The position numbers and the translations under genes were made by a program. 64,000 nucleotides of DNA, from the NCBI GenBank assembly GCA_963738575.1, contig CAVTWY010000004.1, positions 682,001 through 746,000 on the forward strand, in the 5' to 3' direction. This document shows positions 18,026-27,332 of the stretch, piece by piece (position 1 is the stretch's first letter; each line of letters starts with the position of its first letter). This stretch comes from CAVTWY01 sp963738575. GTDB taxonomy: Bacteria > Pseudomonadota > Gammaproteobacteria > Burkholderiales > Burkholderiaceae_C. The notes below the pieces were generated by a model. It had not been told where the DNA came from. It worked only from the letters and a program-made list of their open reading frames with translations, and did no database searches.

Positions 18026-19012
18026 TTACTGCGGCGTCACGCCAGCCGACTTGGAGATGGCGGTGTAGATCTGGATCTCTTTGAGGTAGTCGTCCTGCTC
18101 CTGCTTGAGCGTTCGGTCCGGTGAGACGGTCCCACCCCGCTGCTCGATATCCGCACGCACTTCAGGCTTGGCCAAGGCGGCACGGGCGTGAGTACTCAGC
18201 GTTTCAACCACCGCTTCGGGCACCTTGCCGTTGACGTGAATACCGGCCCAGATGGAAAACACGAAGTCTTCGAATCCCTTGGTGGTCGACGCCAGCGCCA
18301 CCTTGGGGAAGCGGCTCATGGGTGCACTGCTGAACATCGCGATGGCCTTGATGCCACCCGTGTCGACGGCGCCCGGGAAAGGCCCGGCCACTGGCAGGAA
18401 TGCATAGTCGATGGTGCTGCCACCAAGCAGGTCGGTCATGCATTGCACAAACCCGCTGTAAGGCACGTGAATCGATTTGACACCTGCCGTGGTGTTCATT
18501 TTCTCGCCGATCAGGTGGTAGAGGGACCCATTGCCGGGTGAGCAATAGCTGAGCGGCTTGTCGGCACGTGACTTCATCAGCGCCACCAGTTCGGTCAGGG
18601 TGTTCGCTGGCAAGTCCTTGCGCGTGACCAGCATGACGTTGGTGCGCCCAATGTTGAGAATGGCGCGGGATTCTTCGGCTTTGTACTGTGCGGACTTGTA
18701 ATTCAGCGGCGCAAAAATGGTTTCGATGGGCGACGTCATCATCAGCGTGTAGCCGTCGGCAGGTGCCTTCATGGCCTTGCCGATGCCCAACGTACCGCCG
18801 GCGCCGGGGGTGTTTTCGATGATGATTTGTTGCCCCATGCTGGCTGACATTTCCTTGCCAAACTGGCGCGCCAGGATGTCGAGCGCGCCACCGGCTGGTG
18901 CGGGGACGATCATGGTCAAGGCCTTGTTGGGAAAGGCCTGTGCCTGTGCCGCAGTGCCGACAAGGCTCGCGGCGGCAAGGACGCAAAGGCTGAGCAATGA
19001 TTTAAGTTTCAT
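18026..19012 (-). CDS. Bug-family (TctC) periplasmic substrate-binding protein
   Basis: A 328-residue receptor with a Sec signal peptide (MKLKSLLSLCVLAAASLVG, cut near AQAQA). The Bug fold motifs are MIVPAPAGGALDILAR, IIIENTPGAGGTLGIGKA and HVPYSGFVQCMTDLLGG. Unlike most relatives the glycine loop reads PAPAGG. It lies between the two DUF1214-type genes and downstream of the monooxygenase/SDR pair on the same strand, so it probably imports the substrate of that cluster. No TctA or TctB membrane genes are nearby. Confidence 0.9.
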   Translation of the reverse strand: MKLKSLLSLCVLAAASLVGTAAQAQAFPNKALTMIVPAPAGGALDILARQFGKEMSASMGQQIIIENTPGAGGTLGIGKAMKAPADGYTLMMTSPIETIFAPLNYKSAQYKAEESRAILNIGRTNVMLVTRKDLPANTLTELVALMKSRADKPLSYCSPGNGSLYHLIGEKMNTTAGVKSIHVPYSGFVQCMTDLLGGSTIDYAFLPVAGPFPGAVDTGGIKAIAMFSSAPMSRFPKVALASTTKGFEDFVFSIWAGIHVNGKVPEAVVETLSTHARAALAKPEVRADIEQRGGTVSPDRTLKQEQDDYLKEIQIYTAISKSAGVTPQ

Positions 19013-19098
19013 GGGTTGATCTCCTTGGGGTGGGTGTTGGACCTGTTGGGCCCAATGGGGTTTACTCGAATGATTCAGCGAGAATTAGGTATCAAGCG

Positions 19099-20481
19099 TC
19101 AAAAACGGGCCGACTCGCGACCAAGGTTTCGCCCGGCGCCCGGCGCCCGGCGCACAGGCGGCGGTGCATAGCTTTGATCCATCACGCTGGGCCCGGGCAT
19201 GTAGGTTCGCAGGAACAGGTTGAACTTGCCTGCGGGCGTGGGCAGCCAATTGGACAGCAAGTTGGGCGCGGGGGGCTCGTGCTGCAACAGAATTTCGAGC
19301 CCACCATCGTCGTCGAAATTCAAGCCTTCAGTGAGGCTTCCGATGCCGTAACGTTGGATCGGGTTGTCCGCCATGTTGAAGCGTTCGTCGTAAAGCGTGA
19401 TCGACCAAAAGGCTTGCGCTTGCGGAATTTCGTTCTTGGCAAATCGCAGTACATACCGATACTCGCCGCTCAAGTCGCTACCGTCGGCATCGACGAAGGT
19501 GCGCAGTTTGGTCGACTGCTCTTTCCAGTGCTCAATGATGCCCGAGTAGGCCTGCGGCGAGGCGCGGCCGAGAAAGTCGCCCGCAGCGGCCATGCGGCCC
19601 CAGTGTTTGTCGCCGTAGAACCAACCGTCGACCTGCTTCGTGTTGCCGCCGGTCAGTGCCACTTTGGCCAGCAGCTTGGGGCCGTCCACCAGGGCGCGCG
19701 CAAGGCCTCGCTGCGTGGCGGCATCAAGCGCATCAAATTCGGTTTCAGCCAGCGGCCCCAAACCCACTTGCGCAAACTGTCGCATCAGGGCTTGGTCAGC
19801 GGGCGGTGGTGGGTTCTCGCGCATGGCGGCGTTCATGGTGCGGAAGTCAGCCAGCGGCACCTCAGGGGCAGAAGGCGCCAACACGTCGCGCACCTCGGGT
19901 GCCGCCCCGCCAGTCAACCACGCGGATAGTGGCTTGACCCAACTGCGCTGCTGCAGCGCCCGTGCTGCGGCGAGGTCATCACCGCCTGGCGTGGACACCC
20001 GCGCCACCACAAAAGCGGAAGGCGTGGGCGAGCGCAGCACAGCGTCAATGCCGCTGGGCGCAACACCCTGCCACTGCGGGCCAACCACCAAGGCCGTTTG
20101 CGCCTTTCTGCCGTTGACGCTGGGGCCGGCGTAACCAAACAGGTCGGAGTAAAACTCGGCCAGTTGGATGGACACGTACCGTTCGGCGCTGTCAGGCGAG
20201 TGGATCACCATCGGTTCGGTGCGCAAGTCGAGCCAGGCCACGGAGTAAATCGCGTCGCGCATCGGCGAGCCACCGATTTGGTCGTTGTGGTCTGACAGTC
20301 GTGGCACATGAAAGAGCGTGTTCAGCGGCGTGTCGACCACGCCGCGCGGCCGCTGCACCATGCCAAAGCGCAACTTGGTGTAGTAGATGGCCGGGAAGCC
20401 GTAGGCATACGCCTGCATGCCAACAAGATAGGCCCAGGTTTCGCGCCAATCGGCATTGCTCACATCGTCTGGCGTTTGCAT
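19099..20481 (-). CDS. DUF1254/DUF1214 domain protein
   Basis: A 460-residue protein with both halves of the family. DUF1254 is in the first half (YAYGFPAIYYTKLRFG, DAIYSVAWLDLRTEPMVIHSPD, YVSIQLAEFYSDLFGYAGPS). DUF1214 is at the C-terminus (FWSITLYDERFNMADNPIQRYGIG, NLLSNWLPTPAGKFNLFLRTYMP). The biochemical role is not established; such genes often occur in catabolic clusters. No signal peptide is evident. I chose ATG 20481; an in-frame TTG at 20490 is possible. It lies 17 bp downstream of the SDR gene and is probably in the same operon. Confidence 0.88.
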   Translation of the reverse strand: MQTPDDVSNADWRETWAYLVGMQAYAYGFPAIYYTKLRFGMVQRPRGVVDTPLNTLFHVPRLSDHNDQIGGSPMRDAIYSVAWLDLRTEPMVIHSPDSAERYVSIQLAEFYSDLFGYAGPSVNGRKAQTALVVGPQWQGVAPSGIDAVLRSPTPSAFVVARVSTPGGDDLAAARALQQRSWVKPLSAWLTGGAAPEVRDVLAPSAPEVPLADFRTMNAAMRENPPPPADQALMRQFAQVGLGPLAETEFDALDAATQRGLARALVDGPKLLAKVALTGGNTKQVDGWFYGDKHWGRMAAAGDFLGRASPQAYSGIIEHWKEQSTKLRTFVDADGSDLSGEYRYVLRFAKNEIPQAQAFWSITLYDERFNMADNPIQRYGIGSLTEGLNFDDDGGLEILLQHEPPAPNLLSNWLPTPAGKFNLFLRTYMPGPSVMDQSYAPPPVRRAPGAGRNLGRESARF

Positions 20482-20498
20482 GACAGTCAATTTAAGTG

Positions 20499-21374
20499 TT
20501 AGCCTGCTTTGGCGGCGTACAGGGCCTGCAATTGCGCAGGCGTCAACCCCAGCGCTTCGGCAACGGGCGGCGCGACGGTCGGGTCCCAGGCGTGACGCGG
20601 ACCGATGGTCATGCCGCCGTCCACCACCAAGTGGGTGCCTGTGATGTAGGTGGCAGCGTCGCTGGCCAAAAAGAGCACGGCTTGGGCAATGTCGATGGCC
20701 TGCCCGGTGTGCCCCAAGGGGTTGGCAGCTCGGCCGCGCGTGATGGCCTGGTCAGCCAGGGCTTGCGCCTGGTCGCGCGCCAGACCCAAGCCCTCACCAA
20801 AGATGCGCGTGGCAACAAAGCCTGGCACCACGGCGTTGATGCGAATGCCCATGGCGGACAGTTGCGAGGCAGCCACCTTGGTGAAGTGCAGCACGCCCGC
20901 TTTGGCGACCGAATAGGTAAGCGGCGCAAAGCCGGCCTGCAGGGCCGACACTGAAGAGACATTGACAACGGCGCCGCCTCCGCGCCGCTTCATGTGTGGC
21001 ACCGCAAAGGCCGTGCCCGCTGCCACGGCGCGCAGCAGCAAGGCCATCGTGTCGTCCCATCCAGCGGCGTCAAAGGTGTCGACGGTGGCGCGCGTGCCAC
21101 TGCTGCCTGCGTTGTTGAACAGTATGTCCAGGCCACCGAAGTGCGTTGCTGCGCTGTCAATGGCAGCCTGCAGTTGCGGCAGCTGCATCACATCGCAGGG
21201 CGCAAAGTGCACAACACCCGGAAACCGACGCTCAAGTTCTTGGCCGGCTTCAACCTCGCGATCGGCGGCCACGACGCGCGCACCTGCTTGCACGAACAGC
21301 TCCAGCGTCGCCAAGCCGATGCCCGATGCGGCGCCGGTGATGACGGCAACTTTGCCTTGAAGTTTTTGGCTCAT
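20499..21374 (-). CDS. Short-chain dehydrogenase/reductase (SDR)
   Basis: A 291-residue classical SDR, NAD(P)-dependent and cytoplasmic. The cofactor motif TGAASGIG is near residue 15, followed by FNNAGSSG, catalytic Ser in NVSSVSAL, and YSVAK with catalytic Tyr and Lys. Its ATG overlaps the monooxygenase TGA by 4 bp (ATGA), so the two are translationally coupled. A role in oxidising an alcohol to the ketone that the monooxygenase then attacks is a reasonable inference. The substrate is not predictable. Confidence 0.92.
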   Translation of the reverse strand: MSQKLQGKVAVITGAASGIGLATLELFVQAGARVVAADREVEAGQELERRFPGVVHFAPCDVMQLPQLQAAIDSAATHFGGLDILFNNAGSSGTRATVDTFDAAGWDDTMALLLRAVAAGTAFAVPHMKRRGGGAVVNVSSVSALQAGFAPLTYSVAKAGVLHFTKVAASQLSAMGIRINAVVPGFVATRIFGEGLGLARDQAQALADQAITRGRAANPLGHTGQAIDIAQAVLFLASDAATYITGTHLVVDGGMTIGPRHAWDPTVAPPVAEALGLTPAQLQALYAAKAG

Positions 21375-22909
21375 GGCGTGCTGCCTGCAGTCACCGTGTT
21401 GGTCGCGTCAGCGCCTTGCGCCACAAAACGCAACGCACCGTCAGTCAAGTCAGCCACGGGTAGCAAGTCGCGCTCCACCCAGTAATCAGTCTCAAGTTTC
21501 CAGGGCTGCTCGGCGCCTTGTTGCGGCATCAAGTGCAGGCTGCGCATCATGTAGCCGGCGTTGAAATTGTCTTTGTCGATCCAGGGCTTGAGCGGCATGT
21601 TGACATCCACTGCTCGCAGCTGTGGCACCACGACACCTGCGCCTGTGGCACGCATGTGGTTGAGCAAACGGCAGGTGAAGTCACCCAACAAATCAACGCG
21701 CAATGTCCAACTGGCGCGCAAGTAGCCAAACATCCACGCCATGTTGGGCAGGCCGCTGAACATGGTGCCGCGGTAGGTAACGGTTTTGTGATAATCCAGG
21801 GGTTTGCCGTCGACGGTGAAAGGGATGTCGCCCAGTGCGCTTAAATGAAAGCCCGTGGCCGTGACGATGATGTCGGCCTCTAGCTCGGTGCCCGACCTGA
21901 GCTTGATGCCCTTTGCTGTGAAGCACTCGATCTCGTCGGTCACAACCGACGCCTTGCCTGCGGCGATGGCGCCAAACAAGTCGCCGTCGGGGATGAAGGC
22001 CAGCCGTTGCTGCCAAGGGCGGTAGCGCGGTGCAAAGTGTTTGTCGACATCAACTTTGTCGCCCAGGAAGGTGCGCACGTTGTCCACCAGCTCCTTCCTC
22101 ACCACTTCGGGCTCAGACTGCGCGCGGCGGGTGAAGGCTGATTGATCGGCCAAGATTTTGCGGCGCACGATCTCGTGGATCCATTCTTGGGGGATGCCCA
22201 GCGGACGCAGCAAGTTGGCCATGTCATTGGCATTGGGCGCCGTGCGAAAAAACGTGGGCGAACGCTGCAGCATGGTGACGTGCGCGCACTGGTCGGCAAT
22301 GGCGGGTATCAAGGTGGCTGCCGTGGCGCCTGAGCCGATCACGACCACGCGCTTGCCTGCGTACGCCAAGTCATTCGGCCAAGTTTGTGGGTGCACAACG
22401 CGGCCCTTGAAGTCGGCCATGCCCGGCCATTGGGGCGTGAACCCCTCACCATGGCGGTAATAGCCCTGGCACATCCACAAAAAATTGCAGGTGAACATCT
22501 TGGTTTCGCCGGTGTCACCTTGGCGCACTTGCAGCGTCCAGCGCTGTTGGGTGCTGCTCCATGCGGCCGAGAGAACCTTGTGCTGGTACCGAATGTGCTT
22601 GGCGATGCCGTTGTCCTCGATCACCTCACCCACGTACTTCAGGATTTGCGCCGCTTGGGCGATGGGTGCACCTGTCCAAGGTTTGAAGCGGTAGCCGAAG
22701 GTGAAGAGGTCACTGTCAGAGCGCAGGCCTGGGTAGCTGTGCGTATGCCAAGTGCCGCCAAAAGTGGGCTGCGCCTCGAGGATGAGGTAGCTGCGGTCAG
22801 GGCACTGCTGCTGCAAGTGATATGCCGCGCCGATGCCGGAGATGCCGGCGCCGATGATCAACACGTCGGTGTGGTTGGCGGCCTGGGCGGGCGCTGGCGC
22901 TTGGGGCAT
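21371..22909 (-). CDS. Flavin-binding Baeyer-Villiger-type monooxygenase
   Basis: A 512-residue flavoprotein. An N-terminal FAD Rossmann motif (IIGAGISGIGAAYHL) lies near residue 18, followed by GGTWHTHSYPGLRSDSD. The fingerprint FKGRVVHPQTWP matches the BVMO consensus FxGxxxHxxxWP. A second NADPH-type Rossmann motif is VVIGSGATAATL. Such enzymes insert oxygen into ketones to give esters or lactones. ATG 22909 is preferred because family members begin shortly before the FAD motif; the frame extends upstream to 22951. It is coupled by a 4-bp overlap to the SDR. Confidence 0.9.
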   Translation of the reverse strand: MPQAPAPAQAANHTDVLIIGAGISGIGAAYHLQQQCPDRSYLILEAQPTFGGTWHTHSYPGLRSDSDLFTFGYRFKPWTGAPIAQAAQILKYVGEVIEDNGIAKHIRYQHKVLSAAWSSTQQRWTLQVRQGDTGETKMFTCNFLWMCQGYYRHGEGFTPQWPGMADFKGRVVHPQTWPNDLAYAGKRVVVIGSGATAATLIPAIADQCAHVTMLQRSPTFFRTAPNANDMANLLRPLGIPQEWIHEIVRRKILADQSAFTRRAQSEPEVVRKELVDNVRTFLGDKVDVDKHFAPRYRPWQQRLAFIPDGDLFGAIAAGKASVVTDEIECFTAKGIKLRSGTELEADIIVTATGFHLSALGDIPFTVDGKPLDYHKTVTYRGTMFSGLPNMAWMFGYLRASWTLRVDLLGDFTCRLLNHMRATGAGVVVPQLRAVDVNMPLKPWIDKDNFNAGYMMRSLHLMPQQGAEQPWKLETDYWVERDLLPVADLTDGALRFVAQGADATNTVTAGSTP

Positions 22910-23092
22910 GAAAAACCTTCGGTGAGAGGGCGGGGTGGCGAACGGCATCAAACCACGTTAAGCCTTGGCCAACGTGCGTAGTCCGCATTCTCATCACCAC
23001 GCGACAATTGCGGAATGCTCAATGCTGGCAAACCAGTTTTGCGAAATCAGGATGGCCTGCGGCAAAGCTGCGTGAGGCACCCGCAGGCGCCT

Positions 23093-23995
23093 TCAGGGCC
23101 GTGAACCGGGTGCCATGTCCAGCACCATGCGTGCAACGGCGCGCACGGCCAAGCTGGCGGGGCGCTGGCTTGTCAATGCCAGCCACGACTGCTGCCGAAT
23201 GGCGGGCTTGGCCATCGGTATTCGCGTGAAATCAGCGCCTGCGTATTCACGTTCGGCGACGTGTTTGGGCACCAGGGTGGCCAGTCCAGCGCGCGCCACG
23301 GCATCTTGAACCAGTGCCGACGACCCTGTTTCCAGCACCACGTCGAGCTTGATTTTGTGGCGCACCGCGAGGTCGGCCAGAGTCGCTGACAAGGAGTTCG
23401 GCCTTGGTGCCAGCACCAGCGGCAAGCCTGCCAGCGCTCGAAACGGCCACTCGGCGGGCGCAGCACCCGGGCGCCGCGCTGCAACAACCACCAGCGGCGA
23501 CTCGGCGAACAGTTCGGCCCCGCGCACCTTGGCGCGGCCGTAACGGTTAAATATGCCGATGTCGACGCGACCATCTGACAGCCACTCTTCAACCTGCCCG
23601 CTGTAGGCTTCCAAGGCGCACAGTCGGATGCGGGGGAATTCCTTCTGCAGCCGCACCACGAGGGAGCTCGTCAGCGGCCGCGCCACAGCCGGCACCAGCC
23701 CCAATGTCACAACGCCGGCCGGGCTGGTTTGTTGGCCCATCGCCTCGGCGCGCAAGGCGTCGTTGTCCGACAACATGGCCCGCGCACGGGGCAGCAGCGC
23801 GAGCGCAAATTCCGTCGGCGTCGCGCCACGCCCGGTGCGGTGAAACAAGCGCCCACCCAGCACCACCTCCAACGCCGAAATACGCCTGCTCAGTGCCGAT
23901 TGCGCCACCTCCAACGCAGCGGATGCACGCGTCAAACTGCCATGCTCGGCAACGCTGACAAAGGCCCGCAAGGCGCGAAGATCGAGTTCTGCCAT
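23093..23995 (-). CDS. LysR-family transcriptional regulator
   Basis: A 300-residue LysR regulator. The N-terminal winged helix-turn-helix (LRALRAFVSVAEHGSLTRAS, AQSALSRRISALE, LFHRTGRG) spans residues 1-60. The effector-binding domain follows from about 90 (VTLGLVPAVARPLTSSLV). It is 14 bp downstream of the M20 gene and upstream of the monooxygenase on the same strand, so it may control either or the divergent transporter operon. The effector is unknown. Confidence 0.93.
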   Translation of the reverse strand: MAELDLRALRAFVSVAEHGSLTRASAALEVAQSALSRRISALEVVLGGRLFHRTGRGATPTEFALALLPRARAMLSDNDALRAEAMGQQTSPAGVVTLGLVPAVARPLTSSLVVRLQKEFPRIRLCALEAYSGQVEEWLSDGRVDIGIFNRYGRAKVRGAELFAESPLVVVAARRPGAAPAEWPFRALAGLPLVLAPRPNSLSATLADLAVRHKIKLDVVLETGSSALVQDAVARAGLATLVPKHVAEREYAGADFTRIPMAKPAIRQQSWLALTSQRPASLAVRAVARMVLDMAPGSRP

Positions 23996-24009
23996 GGTGG
24001 CGTTTCAGG

Positions 24010-25269
24010 TTACGCAGCCTCCAAGTAGTCGCAAGCCAAATGCGCCATGGCGCGCACCCCCAGCAGCAAGCCGGCTTCGTCCACCTTAAATCGTGGTGAG
24101 TGGTTCATCGGCGCCGTGCGCGGGTCACTGCCGGGTTCGGTGACCCCCAAAAAAATAAACAAACCTGGCACGATGCGCTGAAAGAAAGAGAAGTCTTCGC
24201 TGGCCGTGATCTTGGGTACTTCGTGCAAACCAAGGCCGGCCACGCGTTGCAGCGTGGGCAGCATGGCGGCTGTCAGCGCCGGGTCGTTGATGGTGACGGG
24301 GTAGTTTTTGGTCACGCACACTTTGCACGTGGCGCGCGAGCCGCGCGCCACTGCCTCGGCCAGCGTGGTGACGCGTTCGTGGATGTCGTCACGCATGCCT
24401 TCGTCAAAAGTGCGGATCGTGCCCCCCATTTCCACCTTGTCGGGGATGATGTTCTCGCGCACGCCACCGTGGATCATGCCGATCGTTACCACCGCCGGTT
24501 CTTGGGTGAGGTCAATGCTGCGGCTCACCACCGTTTGCAAGCCCAACACCACTTGCGCGGCGGTGACAATGGGGTCCACACCCGACCAAGGCGCCGCGCC
24601 ATGGGTTTGGTTGCCGTGCACCGTGATCTTCAGCGTGTCGGCACTTGCCATCGCCGGCCCGCTGCGCCAACCAACGGTGCCGGTGGGCAGTTTCGACGTC
24701 ACGTGCAAACCAAAAATCGCTTGGGGGGTGGGTTTTTCCAGCGCGCCCTCACGAATCATCATGGCGGCGCCGCCCTCTTCACCTTCAGGCGGAAGTTCTT
24801 CGGCCGGCTGAAAAATAAACTTGACGCTGCCTCGCAGTTGGGCGCGCAAGCCTGTCAGCACCTGGGCCACCGCCATCAAAATCGCCACGTGGCAATCGTG
24901 GCCGCAGGCATGCATCACGCCCACTTCGTCGCCGTTCCACTGGCCGCGCACTTTGCTGGCAAACGGCAAGTCCACCTCTTCAGTCACCGGCAGGGCGTCC
25001 ATGTCAGCGCGCAAGGCCACCACGGGGCCGGGCAGGCCCCCTTTGAGAAGCCCAACCACGCCCGTGTGGGCCACGCCGGTACGCACTTCGTCCAGCCCCA
25101 GGGCCCGCAAATGGTCGGCGACGATGCCTGCGGTACGGATTTCGCGGTTGCCCAATTCGGGGTGTTGGTGCAGGTCGCGACGCCAAGCCAGCACTTGGGC
25201 TTCGATGGCAGGCGCGGCGGCGTCGATCAGGGCGGCGAGGGAACTCGGGGCGTTGGGGCGGGTGAGCAT
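24010..25269 (-). CDS. M20 family amidohydrolase (hippurate hydrolase-like)
   Basis: A 419-residue zinc-dependent amidohydrolase of the M20D group, which cleaves N-acyl amino acids or similar amides in the cytoplasm. Visible motifs are WRRDLHQHPELGNRE, ALRADMDALPV, HACGHDCHVAIL (metal ligands), FQPAEELPPEGEEGGA (catalytic Glu pair), HGAAPWSGVDPI (dimerisation domain) and the C-terminal MNHSPRFKVDE. ATG 25269 matches the family start; the open frame runs upstream to 25446 through low-quality sequence. It is divergent from the peptide-type ABC importer, suggesting import and hydrolysis of an amide-containing compound. Confidence 0.92.
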   Translation of the reverse strand: MLTRPNAPSSLAALIDAAAPAIEAQVLAWRRDLHQHPELGNREIRTAGIVADHLRALGLDEVRTGVAHTGVVGLLKGGLPGPVVALRADMDALPVTEEVDLPFASKVRGQWNGDEVGVMHACGHDCHVAILMAVAQVLTGLRAQLRGSVKFIFQPAEELPPEGEEGGAAMMIREGALEKPTPQAIFGLHVTSKLPTGTVGWRSGPAMASADTLKITVHGNQTHGAAPWSGVDPIVTAAQVVLGLQTVVSRSIDLTQEPAVVTIGMIHGGVRENIIPDKVEMGGTIRTFDEGMRDDIHERVTTLAEAVARGSRATCKVCVTKNYPVTINDPALTAAMLPTLQRVAGLGLHEVPKITASEDFSFFQRIVPGLFIFLGVTEPGSDPRTAPMNHSPRFKVDEAGLLLGVRAMAHLACDYLEAA

Positions 25270-25434
25270 GAGCTTGGTCAACCGAATGGCTGGCAGTTGG
25301 ACGGGTCTGCAAGCATTGTGCGCGGCGGGTGCACGCTGGTTGCAGCGGGTTTTCGCGCAGCGCGCCCCGCCCTCAGTGGTGACCCTAATCCCGTGCTGGA
25401 TACCGGGTGCGACCCTGATTGCTCCCTCAAAGTT

Positions 25435-25452
25435 TGCGGCTAGCATGCCGCA
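25435..25452. promoter_or_regulatory. Inverted repeat in the M20/ABC-importer divergent region
   Basis: TGCGGC, a 6-bp spacer, then GCCGCA form an interrupted palindrome in the 268-bp gap between the M20 gene and the ABC importer operon. It could be a LysR binding site or a short hairpin. No promoter could be fixed with confidence. Confidence 0.3.
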
Positions 25453-25537
25453 TCAACGACCGCGCCATGCTGCGGTCTGCGTGCTTGCGCTTCCACCTGA
25501 AGCACCCTAGGTAATCCCATTGATCGAGAGGTCCCCC

Positions 25538-27328
25538 ATGCGTGAAACCGAACTGCGAAACCTGATCGAAGACGTCCGCACCGGCGAACTGCCGCGACGC
25601 AGCTTCATTCAACAAATGATTGGCTTGGGCTTGACGGCGCCCATGGCTTCCATGATGTTGATGCATTCGGGCGTGGCCAACGCCCAGGCAAGTCTTCCCT
25701 ACAAGCCCACCAAGCGCGGTGGTGGCGGCACAGTCAAAGTGATCTATTGGCAGGCTCCTGTGCACCTCAACCCGCACTACGCGGGCGGCACCAAAGACCA
25801 GGACGCGAGCCGCATCTTTTATGAGCCGCTGGCAAGTTGGGATGTCGAAGGCAATCTCATCCCCTGCCTGGCGTCCGAGATTCCGACGACAGCCAACGGG
25901 GGAGTCGGCGCTGACGGCAAGAGCGTCACCTGGAAGCTGAAGCGGGGCGTGACCTGGCACGACGGCAAACCCTTCACCGCCGATGACGTGGTGTTTACGG
26001 CGGCTTACGCGGGTGACCCCGCAGCTTCGATGGTCACGATTGGTACCTACAAGGACATCAAGGTCGTCAAGGTTGACTCGCACACGGTGCGCGTTGATTT
26101 TCCGAAGCCCACGCCGTTCTGGGCCTCGCCGCTTGTTGGCGCCTTGGGACCCATCCTGCCCAAGCACGTGTTTGAGTCGTTCATGGGCGCCAAGTCGCGC
26201 GAGAACCCGGCCAACACCAAGCCGGTGGGTACGGGTCCCTACAAGATTGTCGACTTCAAACCCGGCGACACCCTTCGGGCCGAAGCCAACACCAATTACC
26301 ACGTGGCGAATCAGCCCTTCTTCGACGCACTAGAGCTCAAGGGCGGTGGTGACGCATTGAGCGCGGCGCGTGCCGTGCTCCAAACCAACGAGTACGACGT
26401 TGCCTGGAATTTGGCGGTCGAAGACGAACTGCTCAAGCGCCTCGAGGCCGGTGGCAAGGGCAAGATGAACTTCTATGTCGGCAGCGACATCGAATTCGTC
26501 GCGCTCAACGTCACCGATCCGTGGAACGAGGTTGACGGCGAACGTGCCAGCGCCAAGAGCAAACACCCGGCCTTCAGCGACAAAGCGGTGCGCCAAGCCA
26601 TCTCTTTGTTGATTGACCGCAAGGGCATTGCCGACGTGATCTACGGCCGTGGGGCGATCACGACGGCCAATTTCCTCAACAACCCACCACGTTTCGTCAG
26701 CAAGAACACGAAGTACGAGTTCAACGTCGAAAAGGCCAACCAGGTCCTCGAGGCGGCGGGCTGGAAAAAGGGCGCCGACGGCATCCGTGCCAAGGGCAAT
26801 GCGAAGTTGAAGTTCGTGTACCAGACGTCGGTGAGCGGCCCGCGCCAGAAGTGTCAGGCGATCATCAAGGATGCCTGCACGAAGGCAGGGATCGACTTGG
26901 AGCTCAAGAGTGTGGTCGCGGCGGTGTTCTTCGGCGGTGACTTTGCGAACCCGGACACCTACCAGAAATTCTGGTCTGACATGCAGATGTTCACCACCAC
27001 GATGACCGAGCCCGACCCACAGTACTTCATGAACCAGTTCACCACCGATGAGGCCTCGCAGAAGGCCAACAAGTGGGCGAGCCGCAACCTGGGGCGCTGG
27101 AGCAATGCCGAATTTGACGCGAGCTTCAAGGCGGCGCAAACCGAGCTTGACCCCGTCAAGCGGGCAGCCTTGTTCATCAAGATGAACGATCTGGTGGTGA
27201 GCGATCAATACGTGATCCCTCTCTTTGCACGCCCGCGCCCCGTGGGAACCGTCAACAAACTCGTCGCGCCGATTTCTGCCTGGGACAGCCTGACGGGGTC
27301 CCTCGGTTACTGGCACCGCGAGGCCTGA
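25538..27328 (+). CDS. ABC transporter substrate-binding protein, peptide/opine type (SBP_bac_5)
   Basis: A 596-residue periplasmic binding protein. The N-terminus has a Tat-like signal (PRRSFIQQMIGLGLTAPMAS, cut near ANAQA). Family-5 motifs are HLNPHYAGGTKDQDASR, ITWKLKRGVTWHDG-type (here SVTWKLKRGVTWHDGKPFTA), GTGPYKIVDFKPGD and AVRQAISLLIDRKGIADVIYG. Members bind oligopeptides, opines, nickel chelates or glycosides. ATG 25538 has GAGAGG 6-8 nt upstream and is preferred over 25520. It is the first gene of a complete five-gene importer operon. Confidence 0.93.
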   Translation: MRETELRNLIEDVRTGELPRRSFIQQMIGLGLTAPMASMMLMHSGVANAQASLPYKPTKRGGGGTVKVIYWQAPVHLNPHYAGGTKDQDASRIFYEPLASWDVEGNLIPCLASEIPTTANGGVGADGKSVTWKLKRGVTWHDGKPFTADDVVFTAAYAGDPAASMVTIGTYKDIKVVKVDSHTVRVDFPKPTPFWASPLVGALGPILPKHVFESFMGAKSRENPANTKPVGTGPYKIVDFKPGDTLRAEANTNYHVANQPFFDALELKGGGDALSAARAVLQTNEYDVAWNLAVEDELLKRLEAGGKGKMNFYVGSDIEFVALNVTDPWNEVDGERASAKSKHPAFSDKAVRQAISLLIDRKGIADVIYGRGAITTANFLNNPPRFVSKNTKYEFNVEKANQVLEAAGWKKGADGIRAKGNAKLKFVYQTSVSGPRQKCQAIIKDACTKAGIDLELKSVVAAVFFGGDFANPDTYQKFWSDMQMFTTTMTEPDPQYFMNQFTTDEASQKANKWASRNLGRWSNAEFDASFKAAQTELDPVKRAALFIKMNDLVVSDQYVIPLFARPRPVGTVNKLVAPISAWDSLTGSLGYWHREA

Positions 27329-27332
27329 GGGC

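Noticed and set aside
18026..19012. Full tripartite tricarboxylate transporter
   Set aside because: None of the three Bug receptors in the window (5595, 18026, 54767) has TctA or TctB genes beside it.
24100..25443. 447-codon plus-strand frame opposite the M20 amidohydrolase
   Set aside because: Antisense shadow: His/Arg/Gln-rich, no motif, and the M20 gene on the other strand has all family motifs.
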